In this document: in pieces, positions 1 through 8,036 of the stretch
How positions within the stretch are numbered: the first letter of the stretch is position 1
Layout of the letters: the number at the start of each line of letters is the position of its first letter
NCBI GenBank assembly: GCA_963706785.1
Contig: CAVPNJ010000012.1
Coordinates: forward strand, 102,644 to 166,643
DNA: 64,000 nt
DNA from: Pollutimonas sp963706785
GTDB taxonomy: Bacteria; Pseudomonadota; Gammaproteobacteria; Burkholderiales; Burkholderiaceae_B
Reading direction: 5' to 3'
Position numbers and translations under genes: made by a program
Notes under the pieces: generated by a model
The model's input: the letters and a program-made list of their open reading frames with translations, nothing else
Told to the model about the DNA's origin: nothing
Databases searched by the model: none

Positions 1-420
1 ATTGCTTCTTATGTTGTGTCGGTGCTGTTCCATGAAGGCCGTTTCAACGGCTTGGGCGCGCTGGGCGAGCTCAACGCATTTGTGTTCCGCATCGCCTTTG
101 CCAGCTTCGCCGCTTATGTGCTGGGCCAGTTGCTCGACGTGCAGGTATTCGACCGCATGCGCCGCAATTACGCGCAATGGTGGATTGCCCCGGCGGCAGC
201 ATCGGTATTCGGGCAGGCGCTCGATACCGCCGCCTTCTTTAGCATCGCCTTCTGGCGCAGCAGCAATCCTTTCATGGCCGCCAACTGGGGCGAAATTGCC
301 CTGGTGGATTATGTTATCAAGCTGGCCGTCAGCCTGTTGCTGTTCGTTCCCATGTACGGCGTAGCGCTGAATGCGATTGTACGGAGTATGAAACGGCGCG
401 AGGCGTTGGCGGCAGTGTGA
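1..420 (+). CDS. YhhQ/VUT-family queuosine precursor transporter, 3' part
   Basis: The reading frame is open from the first base, so the gene is cut by the window edge and only the last 139 residues remain. The fragment is hydrophobic with at least three membrane segments. It carries the family-like stretch NAFVFRIAFASFAAY and a later WWIAPAAASVFGQALDT segment, followed by a basic C-terminal tail. Members of this family import 7-cyano/7-aminomethyl-7-deazaguanine for queuosine synthesis in the inner membrane. The family call rests on remembered sequence resemblance. The substrate is inferred from family knowledge, and the missing N-terminus cannot be checked here. Confidence 0.78.
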   Translation: MASYVVSVLFHEGRFNGLGALGELNAFVFRIAFASFAAYVLGQLLDVQVFDRMRRNYAQWWIAPAAASVFGQALDTAAFFSIAFWRSSNPFMAANWGEIALVDYVIKLAVSLLLFVPMYGVALNAIVRSMKRREALAAV

Positions 421-596
421 TTCTTCCCGGAACATATGCGAAGCCGGGGGTAAGCGGGTTCAGCCACTTGGCGGCGCCCATGGTCGGTTGTCGAGTTGGA
501 GAAGCGCTGGCCAGACTCTAAATCAGTTTGGCAATGTACTGGCCCGGGTGTGTCAACGAAGGCAGGGCGCGATTGCCTCCGTGTCCGGTCGCGCGG

Positions 597-1373
597 TCAG
601 TCGATCAAGAATTCGACCAACGCCTCGCAAAACAAGTCCGGCACTTCATTAGCTGCAATATGGGCGGCCGGCAGCTGGCGAATCTGGGCGCCACGGATGC
701 GGTCCGCAATGGCTTGCCCTGCGGCATGGGGCGTTGAGACATCACGTGCGCCAGTCAATACTAGCGTGGGCACTTGTATACGAGGCAATTGCTCGGTCAG
801 TGCCATATCGCGGATGGCTGCGCAGCATCCGGTATAGCCATCAGGCGACAACTTAAGAAATCGATTACGCACCTCTTGCAAGGTCGCATCATTCTGCTCT
901 ACGTATTCGGGTGTGAAAAAGCGCGACATGGCCATGTCGGCGATTGCGGCCAGGCCTTGTGCGCGCACGGTGTCCATGCGTTGCTGCCAGGCTTGTGGGT
1001 CCATATTAGTAGAGGTATTGCAAAGCACTAGACGCCGCAAGCGTTGAGGTTTGTTAACGGCATAGGCCATGGCCATCATCGCGCCCAACGACACGCCGCA
1101 CAGGTCAAACTGTTTCAAATCCGCAGCGGTTGCTACTGCTTCAATGTCCCCAGCCAGCTGATCCAATGTGTAGTCGGCATGAGGGGCATCAGACTGGCCG
1201 TGGCCGCGCGTATCCATGCGGATCACGCGGAAATGCTGGGTGAGCTGTGGCAGGATGACATCCCAGACGGTGTGGTCGGTGCCGATTGAGTTACATAAAA
1301 ACAAGGCAGGCTTGCCGGCATCACCGTCGCTGCGCCATGCGATGCGCACACCGCCACTTAATACATATTCCAT
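597..1373 (-). CDS. pcaD: 3-oxoadipate enol-lactonase-like alpha/beta hydrolase
   Basis: This is a 258-residue alpha/beta hydrolase of the usual PcaD length. The nucleophile elbow GVSLG places Ser95 as nucleophile. Asp211 (in TGARD) and His238 (in PAAH) complete the triad, and the oxyanion-side CNSIG strand is near residue 27. PcaD opens 3-oxoadipate enol-lactone to 3-oxoadipate in the beta-ketoadipate pathway in the cytoplasm. It lies 63 bp downstream of a LysR gene on the same strand, and a muconate-cycloisomerase-like gene sits on the other side of that regulator, which fits a lactone-processing role. Related esterases share this architecture, so the substrate is inferred. Confidence 0.8.
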   Translation of the reverse strand: MEYVLSGGVRIAWRSDGDAGKPALFLCNSIGTDHTVWDVILPQLTQHFRVIRMDTRGHGQSDAPHADYTLDQLAGDIEAVATAADLKQFDLCGVSLGAMMAMAYAVNKPQRLRRLVLCNTSTNMDPQAWQQRMDTVRAQGLAAIADMAMSRFFTPEYVEQNDATLQEVRNRFLKLSPDGYTGCCAAIRDMALTEQLPRIQVPTLVLTGARDVSTPHAAGQAIADRIRGAQIRQLPAAHIAANEVPDLFCEALVEFLID

Positions 1374-1436
1374 ATGCTTGATGTTTCCTGAAAAATTAAG
1401 AGTGCTTTTTAATGGTACCTGAAGCCGATTGCATCT

Positions 1437-2333
1437 TCAGGCCATGGCGGGCTGCCGGCGTTGCGCCACGCTTTTCTTGATTTCGACCGCAAACTCCTTG
1501 GCGGCGGCCGAGTGAAATCGCTCGCGCGACCAAACCAGGGCCGCGGTGCGCACAACCTCGGGTGTGGAAATAGGAATGGCGCGAAGGTTCGGTAGCGGCA
1601 ACACGGCGCCCTCAAAGAGGATGCAGGCCAGATCGCTCTTGGCCACCATCAGTTGCATGGTCTGGATCGAATCGAGCTCCATGCATACACCGTCTTCAAA
1701 GTAGCGCCTTAAGTGCCGATCGATGAGCTGGCGCGAGGCGTATTGCTTGGACTGCAAGGCAATTTTAAGCGTAGACAGATTGCGTCCGTGCACGGACTTG
1801 TGATCAGCGAGCGGATGATCCTTGCTCACCAATAAGATAAGGCGTTCAGAGAACAGTGGTTCGGTTTTTAGTCCAGGGGTCTCGGACATCGTGAAAGCCA
1901 GACCCAGATCCAGGGATCCCTCGAGTACGCGTTGTGCAATCTGAGTGGCGGGCAAATCTTCGATCTGAAGGCGTATGCCGGGATATTTGTTGATGAAATC
2001 CAGTATGGCTTGCGGCAATAAGGAGTTCGTGTAGGTCGTTATCACGCCAACGCGCAGCTCACCCCGTTGAAGGCCGCTTAGCGACTGAAGGGCCAGGCGG
2101 CCATCTTCAATGTCGCGCAGGGCACGGGAGGCGAAACCCACAAACATGCGGCCGGCTTGCGTGAGCTGAATCTGGCGGCCGACCCGGTCAAACAGGGGCG
2201 TGCCCAGTTCCTCTTCCAGCTGTCGTAGCTGGTGCGATAGTGTGGATTGCGTGATATGTAGGTCTTTGGCCGCGCGGGTAACGTGCTCCTGGCGTGCCAC
2301 CTCGAGAAAGTAGCGTAACTGTCGTAGTTCCAT
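1437..2333 (-). CDS. LysR-family transcriptional regulator
   Basis: This is a 298-residue protein of standard LysR length. It has an N-terminal winged helix-turn-helix (MELRQLRYFLEVARQEHVT at the start, then the TQSTLSHQLRQLEEELG recognition region) and a periplasmic-binding-like effector domain from about residue 90. It is transcribed divergently from the Bug receptor gene at 2454, with 120 bp between them. That is the usual arrangement for a LysR regulator controlling the divergent catabolic operon and itself. The inducer cannot be read from sequence. A muconate- or lactone-type metabolite is plausible from the neighbouring cycloisomerase-like and lactonase-like genes. Confidence 0.9.
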   Translation of the reverse strand: MELRQLRYFLEVARQEHVTRAAKDLHITQSTLSHQLRQLEEELGTPLFDRVGRQIQLTQAGRMFVGFASRALRDIEDGRLALQSLSGLQRGELRVGVITTYTNSLLPQAILDFINKYPGIRLQIEDLPATQIAQRVLEGSLDLGLAFTMSETPGLKTEPLFSERLILLVSKDHPLADHKSVHGRNLSTLKIALQSKQYASRQLIDRHLRRYFEDGVCMELDSIQTMQLMVAKSDLACILFEGAVLPLPNLRAIPISTPEVVRTAALVWSRERFHSAAAKEFAVEIKKSVAQRRQPAMA

Positions 2334-2415
2334 GGGACCCCATCATTTTCAACCAATCGATTATAACGAACGGTTTGAGCTTTCTAAATCATTATACGCA
2401 TGTAGTTTGGGTCCC

Positions 2416-2421
2416 TATAAT
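2416..2421 (+). promoter_or_regulatory. Candidate -10 box for the Bug-yciI-cycloisomerase operon
   Basis: A perfect TATAAT lies 33 bp upstream of the receptor start codon in the divergent LysR-Bug intergenic region. No good -35 element is found 16-18 bp upstream. This would fit an activator-dependent promoter but also weakens the call. Confidence 0.3.
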
Positions 2422-2453
2422 GGTTTTAAATCCATACAAGCAGGAGACCTGTA

Positions 2454-3422
2454 ATGAAAAAGTTTATTCGACGCACCGCAGCCCTAAGTGCCGCGCTGGC
2501 TTTCTCTGCGACCGCCTTGGCGGCCTATCCCGACAAACCTATCAAGCTGCTGGTTCACTTCCCCGCAGGCTCTTCTACAGACGTGATCGCGCGAACGCTG
2601 GCTCAAGGAGCGGGCGAGGTATTGGGGCAGCCAATTGTGATTCATAACAAGCCTGGGGCTGACGGCTCCATTGCGGCACAAGAGGCACAACGTTCAGCAC
2701 CCGATGGCTATACCTTGTTTATTGCCACGAATAGCCCTATGTCTGGCGTGCCGGTGATCCGCAAGAAGGCGCCATACGACCCGGTCAACGACTTTACGCC
2801 CATCACAGACATCGGTCGCTATTCGTTCTTCTTGTATACCCGAGCCGAGACGCCGGGTAACAACCTTCAGGAATTCGTCGATTACGCCAAGAAGAATCCA
2901 GGCACCTTGACCTATGGCTCAGGAAATATCACGGGGCTGCTGTCGTTTGCTCACGTCGCGAACGCAAACAAGCTCGAAATACTGAATGTGCCTTATAAGG
3001 GCGAGCCGCCGGGCATCACCGATATGTTGGGCGGTCATATCGACGCCATGGTTGCCACTTCGGGCACCGGCATGCCGCACGTCCAGACCGGGAAGTTCAA
3101 GGTCCACGCCACCGTGCTACCGAAGCGCAGTCCGAACGCGCCCAACGTCCCGACGATGGCCGAAGCCGGCATCGACAATTTCCCGATTGCGCCCTGGTTG
3201 GGTTTGTTCGGTCCGGCAGGCATGCCAGCCGACGTGGTCGCTAAGGTGAACGAGGCGTTTGCCAAGGCAATGGAGGATCCAAAAGTGAAGGAATTCATGG
3301 CGGCTCAGGACTTTATGCTGACGCCCTCCACGCCGGAAGCATTGAGCGACTTGGTCAAGGCGCAATTGGAGAGCCACAGGACCTTGCTGCGTATTACCAA
3401 TCTTGCTGGCACCATTGATTAA
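2454..3422 (+). CDS. Bug/TctC-family tripartite tricarboxylate receptor
   Basis: This is a 322-residue periplasmic solute receptor. Residues 1-23 form a signal peptide ending SATALA. The mature start AYPDKPIKLLVHFPAGSSTDVIAR and the motif VIHNKPGADGS are diagnostic of the Bug family, as is the later YKGEPPGITDMLGGHIDAM segment. Bug receptors normally deliver carboxylates or aromatics to a TctAB permease, or act as sensors. No intact TctA or TctB gene is next to it. It is the first gene of an operon with the YciI protein (12 bp gap) and the cycloisomerase-like enzyme. The start is supported by an AGGAGA box 6 bp upstream. Confidence 0.92.
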   Translation: MKKFIRRTAALSAALAFSATALAAYPDKPIKLLVHFPAGSSTDVIARTLAQGAGEVLGQPIVIHNKPGADGSIAAQEAQRSAPDGYTLFIATNSPMSGVPVIRKKAPYDPVNDFTPITDIGRYSFFLYTRAETPGNNLQEFVDYAKKNPGTLTYGSGNITGLLSFAHVANANKLEILNVPYKGEPPGITDMLGGHIDAMVATSGTGMPHVQTGKFKVHATVLPKRSPNAPNVPTMAEAGIDNFPIAPWLGLFGPAGMPADVVAKVNEAFAKAMEDPKVKEFMAAQDFMLTPSTPEALSDLVKAQLESHRTLLRITNLAGTID

Positions 3423-3434
3423 GTTGGAAAGACC

Positions 3435-3743
3435 ATGACGTATTTCATCGAAACTTTTGATAAACCCAGCCACCAGGCGCGACGCCAGGAGTTGCGTCCC
3501 GCGCATCTGGACTTTTTGCAGAACAACGCCCATCGTCTGCTTGCGTGTGGCGCGAAGCTACATGAGGATGGTAAAGACCAGGGCGGCGGCGTGTACATCA
3601 TCACGGCCGAGAACGAGCAAGAGGCACGCGCCTTCATCGAGGCCGACCCTTTCTATCAGGGCGACCTTTTCGCAGAGGTGCGCGTCACCCGCTGGCGTAA
3701 GGCTTATGTCGACGGCAAGAGCTTTTTGCAGGTGGCGTCATGA
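3435..3743 (+). CDS. YciI-family protein (dimeric alpha+beta barrel)
   Basis: This is a 102-residue YciI-like protein with the family pattern HLDFL, GGGVYII and ARAFIEADPF, followed by a W-containing C-terminal strand. YciI proteins share the ferredoxin-like dimeric barrel with muconolactone isomerase, and some act on chlorinated hydroquinones. It sits between the Bug receptor and the cycloisomerase-like gene, whose start it overlaps by 4 bp, so translation is probably coupled. From position it may isomerise or hydrolyse the lactone product of that enzyme. That role is inference; the sequence itself only supports the family. Confidence 0.82.
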   Translation: MTYFIETFDKPSHQARRQELRPAHLDFLQNNAHRLLACGAKLHEDGKDQGGGVYIITAENEQEARAFIEADPFYQGDLFAEVRVTRWRKAYVDGKSFLQVAS

Positions 3744-4846
3744 AGATCGCCTCGATTGAGACCTTCATTATTGACTTGCCGGTGGCGCGGCCTCACAAGC
3801 TGTCCATGGCCACTATTAACGCGCACAGTCAGGTGGTCGTAAGAATTCGGACGGAAAGCGGGGTTGAGGGCCTGGGCGAAATTGCAATCATCCCCCATTA
3901 CGGGGAAGAGGCGCCGGGCGCCATCAAGTCTCTCATTGATGAGTGCTTAACGCCTTATCTGAAGGGCTATGATGCGCGCGAATTTGGCCGGATCGTGCTG
4001 CGCATGGATCAGATCATCAAAGGCAACGCCTATGCGAAGGCCGGCATTGAGATGGCGTGCGTGGACGCGACAGCCCGAGAGCTGGGTGTGCCGGCGCATC
4101 AACTCTTTGGCGGTAAGGTGCACGACACGATTCCCCTCTTGTGGGTGCTCGGTAATGGCGTTATTGAAAAAGACATCGAGGAAGCACAGCGCAAGCTCGA
4201 TGCCAAGCAGTACCGTTTGTTCCTGGTCAAGATCGGCAGTGGCGACCCAAAGGAAAACGTTGAGCGGGCGCTGGCTGTCAAAAACGCGCTTGGCGACCAG
4301 GCGAGTGTGCGGGTCGACATCAATCAAGGCTGGGATGAGGCAACGGCGACCTGGGGCATCGCGCAGCTCGAGGCGGGCGGTATCGACGTCATCGAGCAAC
4401 CCTTGCCGCGACACGACCACGAAGGAATGCGCCGCCTGACTGAGCGGTTCGCGGTACCCATTATGGCCGATGAGGGCATCAGTACGCCGGAGGAAGCTTT
4501 GCTGATTGCAAGCAAACGTGCAGCTGATGCATTCTCGGTCAAGGTCACCAAGCATGGCGGCATGGTACGCACCAAAGAGGTGGCCGGCATCGCGCAGGCC
4601 GCCGGCATCAAGCTGTTTGGTGGAACGATGATTGAAGGGCAAATAGGCACCTCGGCCTATGCCCAGATTTTCTCGACGATGCCCAATCTGACGCTAGGGG
4701 CGCAGCTTTTTGGTCCGCACCTGCTGACGGATGATATCGCGAGCGAAGTTATCACGTTTCGCGACTATGAGATGGTTGTACCCGATGCGCCGGGCTTTGG
4801 TACGCAGCTGGATGAAGACAAGCTACGGTTCTATACCCGGAAATAG
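3740..4846 (+). CDS. Muconate cycloisomerase-like enolase-superfamily enzyme
   Basis: This 368-residue MR/MLE-family enzyme closely follows bacterial CatB-type muconate lactonising enzymes. It has the N-terminal capping domain and then the barrel. Metal ligands are visible as Asp193 (VDINQ), Glu219 (IEQP) and Asp244 (MADE). Lys268 (SVKV) and Glu299 (GGTMIEG) are also present. In the usual KxK motif the second lysine is Lys164 but the first position is Leu162 (FLVKIG instead of FKLKIG). The family interconverts cis,cis-muconates and muconolactones, or acts as dipeptide epimerases. The Leu substitution and the YciI partner suggest a modified substrate. It is last in its operon. Confidence 0.85.
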   Translation: MKIASIETFIIDLPVARPHKLSMATINAHSQVVVRIRTESGVEGLGEIAIIPHYGEEAPGAIKSLIDECLTPYLKGYDAREFGRIVLRMDQIIKGNAYAKAGIEMACVDATARELGVPAHQLFGGKVHDTIPLLWVLGNGVIEKDIEEAQRKLDAKQYRLFLVKIGSGDPKENVERALAVKNALGDQASVRVDINQGWDEATATWGIAQLEAGGIDVIEQPLPRHDHEGMRRLTERFAVPIMADEGISTPEEALLIASKRAADAFSVKVTKHGGMVRTKEVAGIAQAAGIKLFGGTMIEGQIGTSAYAQIFSTMPNLTLGAQLFGPHLLTDDIASEVITFRDYEMVVPDAPGFGTQLDEDKLRFYTRK

Positions 4847-4873
4847 TCCAAGGACAGCGTCGAACTTCACAGG

Positions 4874-4915
4874 CCACAAGGACCGGCATAAAAGCTGTCG
4901 TCTTTGTGGTCTTTT
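4874..4915 (+). terminator. Candidate rho-independent terminator after the cycloisomerase-like gene
   Basis: A 10-bp arm CCACAAGGAC (4874-4883) pairs with GTCTTTGTGG (4900-4909) with one mismatch across a 16-nt loop. TCTTTT follows at 4910-4915. It lies 27 bp beyond the operon stop codon, between two convergent genes. The long loop and mismatch lower confidence. Confidence 0.4.
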
Positions 4916-5052
4916 GCATTGCGCGCTATCTGCTTCCCCCGGAATATCTCGGGCCGCCAGCCCGGCCGCTTCCAATGATTGTCTGGGCGTAGCGATCATC
5001 CTTGTCTCATAGCGAGCAAATCGAGAATCTGCCTCTTTTGGCGTTTCGGGGA

Positions 5053-6519
5053 CTACGCCGCTGTTGTCAAGGCAAACCGGAACACTGCGCCGGGTTTTTC
5101 CCCTTCTACCACTTTGATTTCGCTGCCGTGCAGTTGCAACATGCGTTGCACGATGATTAGCCCAAGGCCGCCGTTTTCATGCGCCGTTCTCCGTAACACC
5201 GAGGCGCGCATAAACAGGCCTTCGCGCAACTCCGCCGGAATACCTTGGCCGGTGTCGCTGACTTCCACCTGCACGGCCCCGGGTCCCCCTAGCAGGCGCA
5301 CCGTAATTTCCGTACCCGGCGGGTTATGGCGTATGGCATTGTCTAGCAAATTGGTTAGTACGCGCTCTATCATGCCCAGGTCGGCGCATACGGCTGGAAC
5401 AGACTTCGGGATGTCGACGGTAAGTCGCTGACGGCGCGCTTCGGCGGCCAGCTCGAACTTCTGTAAAACGTCCTGTACCAGATCAGGTAAGGAAAATGGC
5501 TCTAGTTCGGGTTGAACCGAGCCAGACTCCAGCCGCGCCAGCTCGAAGAGTTCCTGTGCAAGCCGCCCCACTTTACTGCTTTGGCCCAGTGCTATATCAA
5601 GGTAGCGGCGGCGGTCTGCCGCACTCAAGTTTTCGTCTTTGATGCGTAAGGTTTCAAGATAACCGTGCAAGGATGTCAAGGGTGTGCGTATGTCATGGGA
5701 AATGTTCGCGACCAGGTCGCGACGCTGCTGGTCTTGTCGACTCAACTCGTGCCATTGTTCGGCAATGCGCTGTCCCATTTGCGCGAAAGTTTCGCGCAGA
5801 ACAGTAATTTCGTCGCCTCGGATATCCTGGGTGGCATTCGCTTTCAACGAGGCTGCCAACTCGCCATCACCGTCAAAGCTACGCACCGTTTGCGTGAGTG
5901 CGCGCAAAGGGCGGGTGATCAATCGGAACGCGATGAGCCCCATAATCAGACCCAACAAGGCGACAATGCCCGTGACCAATAGCGTCGTACTCAAGACAGA
6001 ATTAGCAGCCAGGTCGGCGACCAGTGCATCGTGGGCTTCGCCCTGCAAAACCACATACACATAGCCCGCATTGTTACCATTTATCTGCACGGGGGCGGCG
6101 CTGAAGACCTTGCGTGTCAATGTGTTGCGCGGATCGTCTCCGAGGACTGGTAATGGCGTCCCCGCTAGAAATTGGCGTACCGGTCCCAGATCGACACTAT
6201 CCCGTTTCAGGTGGCCTTGCGGCGCAGCGTTGGCGACGATATGCCCATCGCTGGACAATAAGTAAAGCTCGACCGAGGGGTTAACCGCCATAAGCTTGTC
6301 AAAGAGCTCTCCCACTGCATCGGGCCGCCAGTCGCTTGAGTCCATCAGATTGGCCGTGTTGGCGATATGGGCGGCCAATCCGCTGGAAAGGCGTTGTACG
6401 ATTTCCTGTTCCTGGCGCTTACTGGCATCGATCTGCAGCCACATTGATACGCCACTGCAAGCCAACAGTAACGCAGCGAATACTGCAGACAGGCGCTGGG
6501 TAAGCGTCAGGTGTTTCAT
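5053..6519 (-). CDS. EnvZ/HprS-type sensor histidine kinase
   Basis: This is a 488-residue membrane sensor kinase. Membrane helix 1 spans residues 10-29 and contains Cys21. A periplasmic sensor region follows to about 170, then helix 2 (about 176-200) and a HAMP linker to about 255. The HisKA motif ISHDIRTP gives phosphoacceptor His275. The ATPase shows an N-box (Asn394 in NLLDNAIRH), G1 (SDTGQGIP) and G2 (GGLGL). Its start overlaps the end of the response-regulator gene by 4 bp (ATGA), so the two are co-translated. Divergence from a methionine-sulfoxide repair operon suggests it senses oxidant stress, by analogy with E. coli HprS, which lies next to msrPQ. Confidence 0.9.
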   Translation of the reverse strand: MKHLTLTQRLSAVFAALLLACSGVSMWLQIDASKRQEQEIVQRLSSGLAAHIANTANLMDSSDWRPDAVGELFDKLMAVNPSVELYLLSSDGHIVANAAPQGHLKRDSVDLGPVRQFLAGTPLPVLGDDPRNTLTRKVFSAAPVQINGNNAGYVYVVLQGEAHDALVADLAANSVLSTTLLVTGIVALLGLIMGLIAFRLITRPLRALTQTVRSFDGDGELAASLKANATQDIRGDEITVLRETFAQMGQRIAEQWHELSRQDQQRRDLVANISHDIRTPLTSLHGYLETLRIKDENLSAADRRRYLDIALGQSSKVGRLAQELFELARLESGSVQPELEPFSLPDLVQDVLQKFELAAEARRQRLTVDIPKSVPAVCADLGMIERVLTNLLDNAIRHNPPGTEITVRLLGGPGAVQVEVSDTGQGIPAELREGLFMRASVLRRTAHENGGLGLIIVQRMLQLHGSEIKVVEGEKPGAVFRFALTTAA

Positions 6520-7241
6520 GATGCGCTCTCCTCGCCCGGCCCGGTGGAAAATTTATAGCCCCGCCCCCATACCGTCAGTATTCGGCTTGGTTCGGCCGGA
6601 TTCTGTTCAATTTTGTTGCGCAGCCGGTTTATATGTGTGTTGACGGTATGTTCGTAACCGTCATGCTGGTAGCCCCAAACCTCGTTGAGCAAGCCCAGTC
6701 GCGAGAAAACCTGGTCAGGGTTGCGCGCAAAAAAATACAGTAGATCGAATTCTCGCGGTGTCAGGTCCAGAAGCCTGCCATTCAGCGTGGCCGAACGTGC
6801 CAGCGGATCGATAGACACCCCGTGGCGTTCCAAAAGGCCAGCTTCCATGCGTGCGTTGCGCGCCAAGGCATCTGTACGCCGAAGTAACGCCCTGACGCGC
6901 GCCACCAGCTCCAGCACGGAGAAGGGTTTAGCCAGATAATCGTCTGCACCCAGCTCCAGCCCGAGGATACGGTGCACTTCGCTGGACCGCGCGCTGGTAA
7001 TGATGATAGGTGTGTAGCGCGCCATGGCGCGTGCCCGCTTGCAGATTTCCAGACCATCCATGCTGGGCAGCATCAAGTCCAGCACCAGCGCATCCCAGTT
7101 ACCCTGCTCAAGCATACGCACACCAACCGTGCCGTCGGCCGCGTGTTCCACCACATAACCTTCATCGCGCAGGTGCAAAAGCAATAATTCGGCAATGTGG
7201 ACGTCGTCTTCCACGATCAGAACGCGTTTGACGCGGTCCAT
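6516..7241 (-). CDS. OmpR-family response regulator
   Basis: This is a 241-residue response regulator. The receiver domain has an acidic pair in VEDD, phosphoacceptor Asp55 in LVLDLMLP and the conserved Lys in LAKPFS. A winged-helix output domain follows (LTPREFDLLYFFARN and the recognition stretch HTVNTHINRLRNKIE). I chose the ATG at 7241, 8 bp after a G-rich Shine-Dalgarno-like stretch. A TTG at 7256 would add five residues. It is first in the operon with the sensor kinase. The 150-bp divergent region upstream is the likely place for its binding sites and for control of the redox operon. Confidence 0.92.
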   Translation of the reverse strand: MDRVKRVLIVEDDVHIAELLLLHLRDEGYVVEHAADGTVGVRMLEQGNWDALVLDLMLPSMDGLEICKRARAMARYTPIIITSARSSEVHRILGLELGADDYLAKPFSVLELVARVRALLRRTDALARNARMEAGLLERHGVSIDPLARSATLNGRLLDLTPREFDLLYFFARNPDQVFSRLGLLNEVWGYQHDGYEHTVNTHINRLRNKIEQNPAEPSRILTVWGRGYKFSTGPGEESAS

Positions 7242-7274
7242 ATAAGCGGCCCCCAATAAATTGCTTACTTCTTA

Positions 7275-7306
7275 TTATCACCCTTTACCCAAACCTGATT
7301 TATCAC
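7275..7306. promoter_or_regulatory. Candidate direct-repeat site between regulator and redox operon
   Basis: TTATCAC occurs at 7275-7281 and again at 7300-7306, 25 bp apart on the same strand, in the AT-rich region between the response regulator and the cytochrome b operon. OmpR-type regulators often bind tandem direct repeats. A 7-mer repeat is short, so this is only a candidate operator. Confidence 0.25.
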
Positions 7307-7391
7307 ATTTATTTTAAGTATGTGTGAGGACTTCGACATAGCCTGTGGTCAATAATAAACTCCAGTAAATGGCAATGCCCAGGAGCACAAC

Positions 7392-8027
7392 ATGCCAACT
7401 TCCTTACAGAGTCCACGCCCGGTCATGCGTGTAAACCAGGAAAACGGCGCCATCCATCCGGGTTGGCTGCGCGTGACGCACTGGCTAAATGCTCTGGCCG
7501 TGGTCGTGATGGCCACCAGCGGTTGGCGGATTTATAACGCGTCGCCTTTGTTCGATTTCACTTTTCCCGACGGGATTACGTTGGGAGGATGGTTAGCAGG
7601 CGCCCTGCAATGGCATTTCGCAGGCATGTGGCTACTGGTGGCAAACGGCAGCCTTTACCTTCTATTGAATATAGCCAGTGGCCGGCTGTTTCACCGTTTT
7701 TTTCCGTTATCCCCTACCGGGGTGTTGCATGACGCCATGGCAGCCCTACGCGGTAAGCTCGCCCACAGTGATCTGCGCCACTACAACCAGGTGCAGCGAG
7801 CGGCATACCTGTTCGTCATGGTGGATATCTGCTTATTGGTGATTTCCGGTCTGGTCCTGTGGAAGTCGGTACAGTTTGGCATGTTACGCGACCTATTGGG
7901 CGGGTATGAAACAGCGCGCCGTGTGCATTTTGTGGCCATGGCGCTGTTGGTTGCGTTCGTAGGCTTACATCTGATCATGGTGACCCTGGTTCCGCGCACG
8001 CTGCGGGCCATGATCCTGGGCCGATAG
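7392..8027 (+). CDS. Cytochrome b (b561/Ni-Fe-hydrogenase type), electron donor to molybdoenzyme
   Basis: This 211-residue integral membrane protein has about four transmembrane helices. Candidate haem-ligating histidines are in RVTHWLNAL (helix 1), QWHFAGMW (helix 2) and HFVAMAL plus GLHLIMV near the C-terminus. It is followed after 9 bp by a YedY/sulfite-oxidase-fold molybdoenzyme. This is the standard pairing in which the cytochrome passes quinol electrons to the periplasmic partner, as MsrQ does for MsrP. It belongs to the b561-type family and is not MsrQ by sequence. It is the first gene of the operon divergent from the two-component system. Confidence 0.85.
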   Translation: MPTSLQSPRPVMRVNQENGAIHPGWLRVTHWLNALAVVVMATSGWRIYNASPLFDFTFPDGITLGGWLAGALQWHFAGMWLLVANGSLYLLLNIASGRLFHRFFPLSPTGVLHDAMAALRGKLAHSDLRHYNQVQRAAYLFVMVDICLLVISGLVLWKSVQFGMLRDLLGGYETARRVHFVAMALLVAFVGLHLIMVTLVPRTLRAMILGR

Positions 8028-8036
8028 GGGACTGTC

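Noticed and set aside
3947..4642. Long minus-strand open frame of 231 codons opposite the cycloisomerase-like gene
   Set aside because: It lies entirely within a clear enzyme gene on the plus strand, has no family resemblance and is explained by codon bias.
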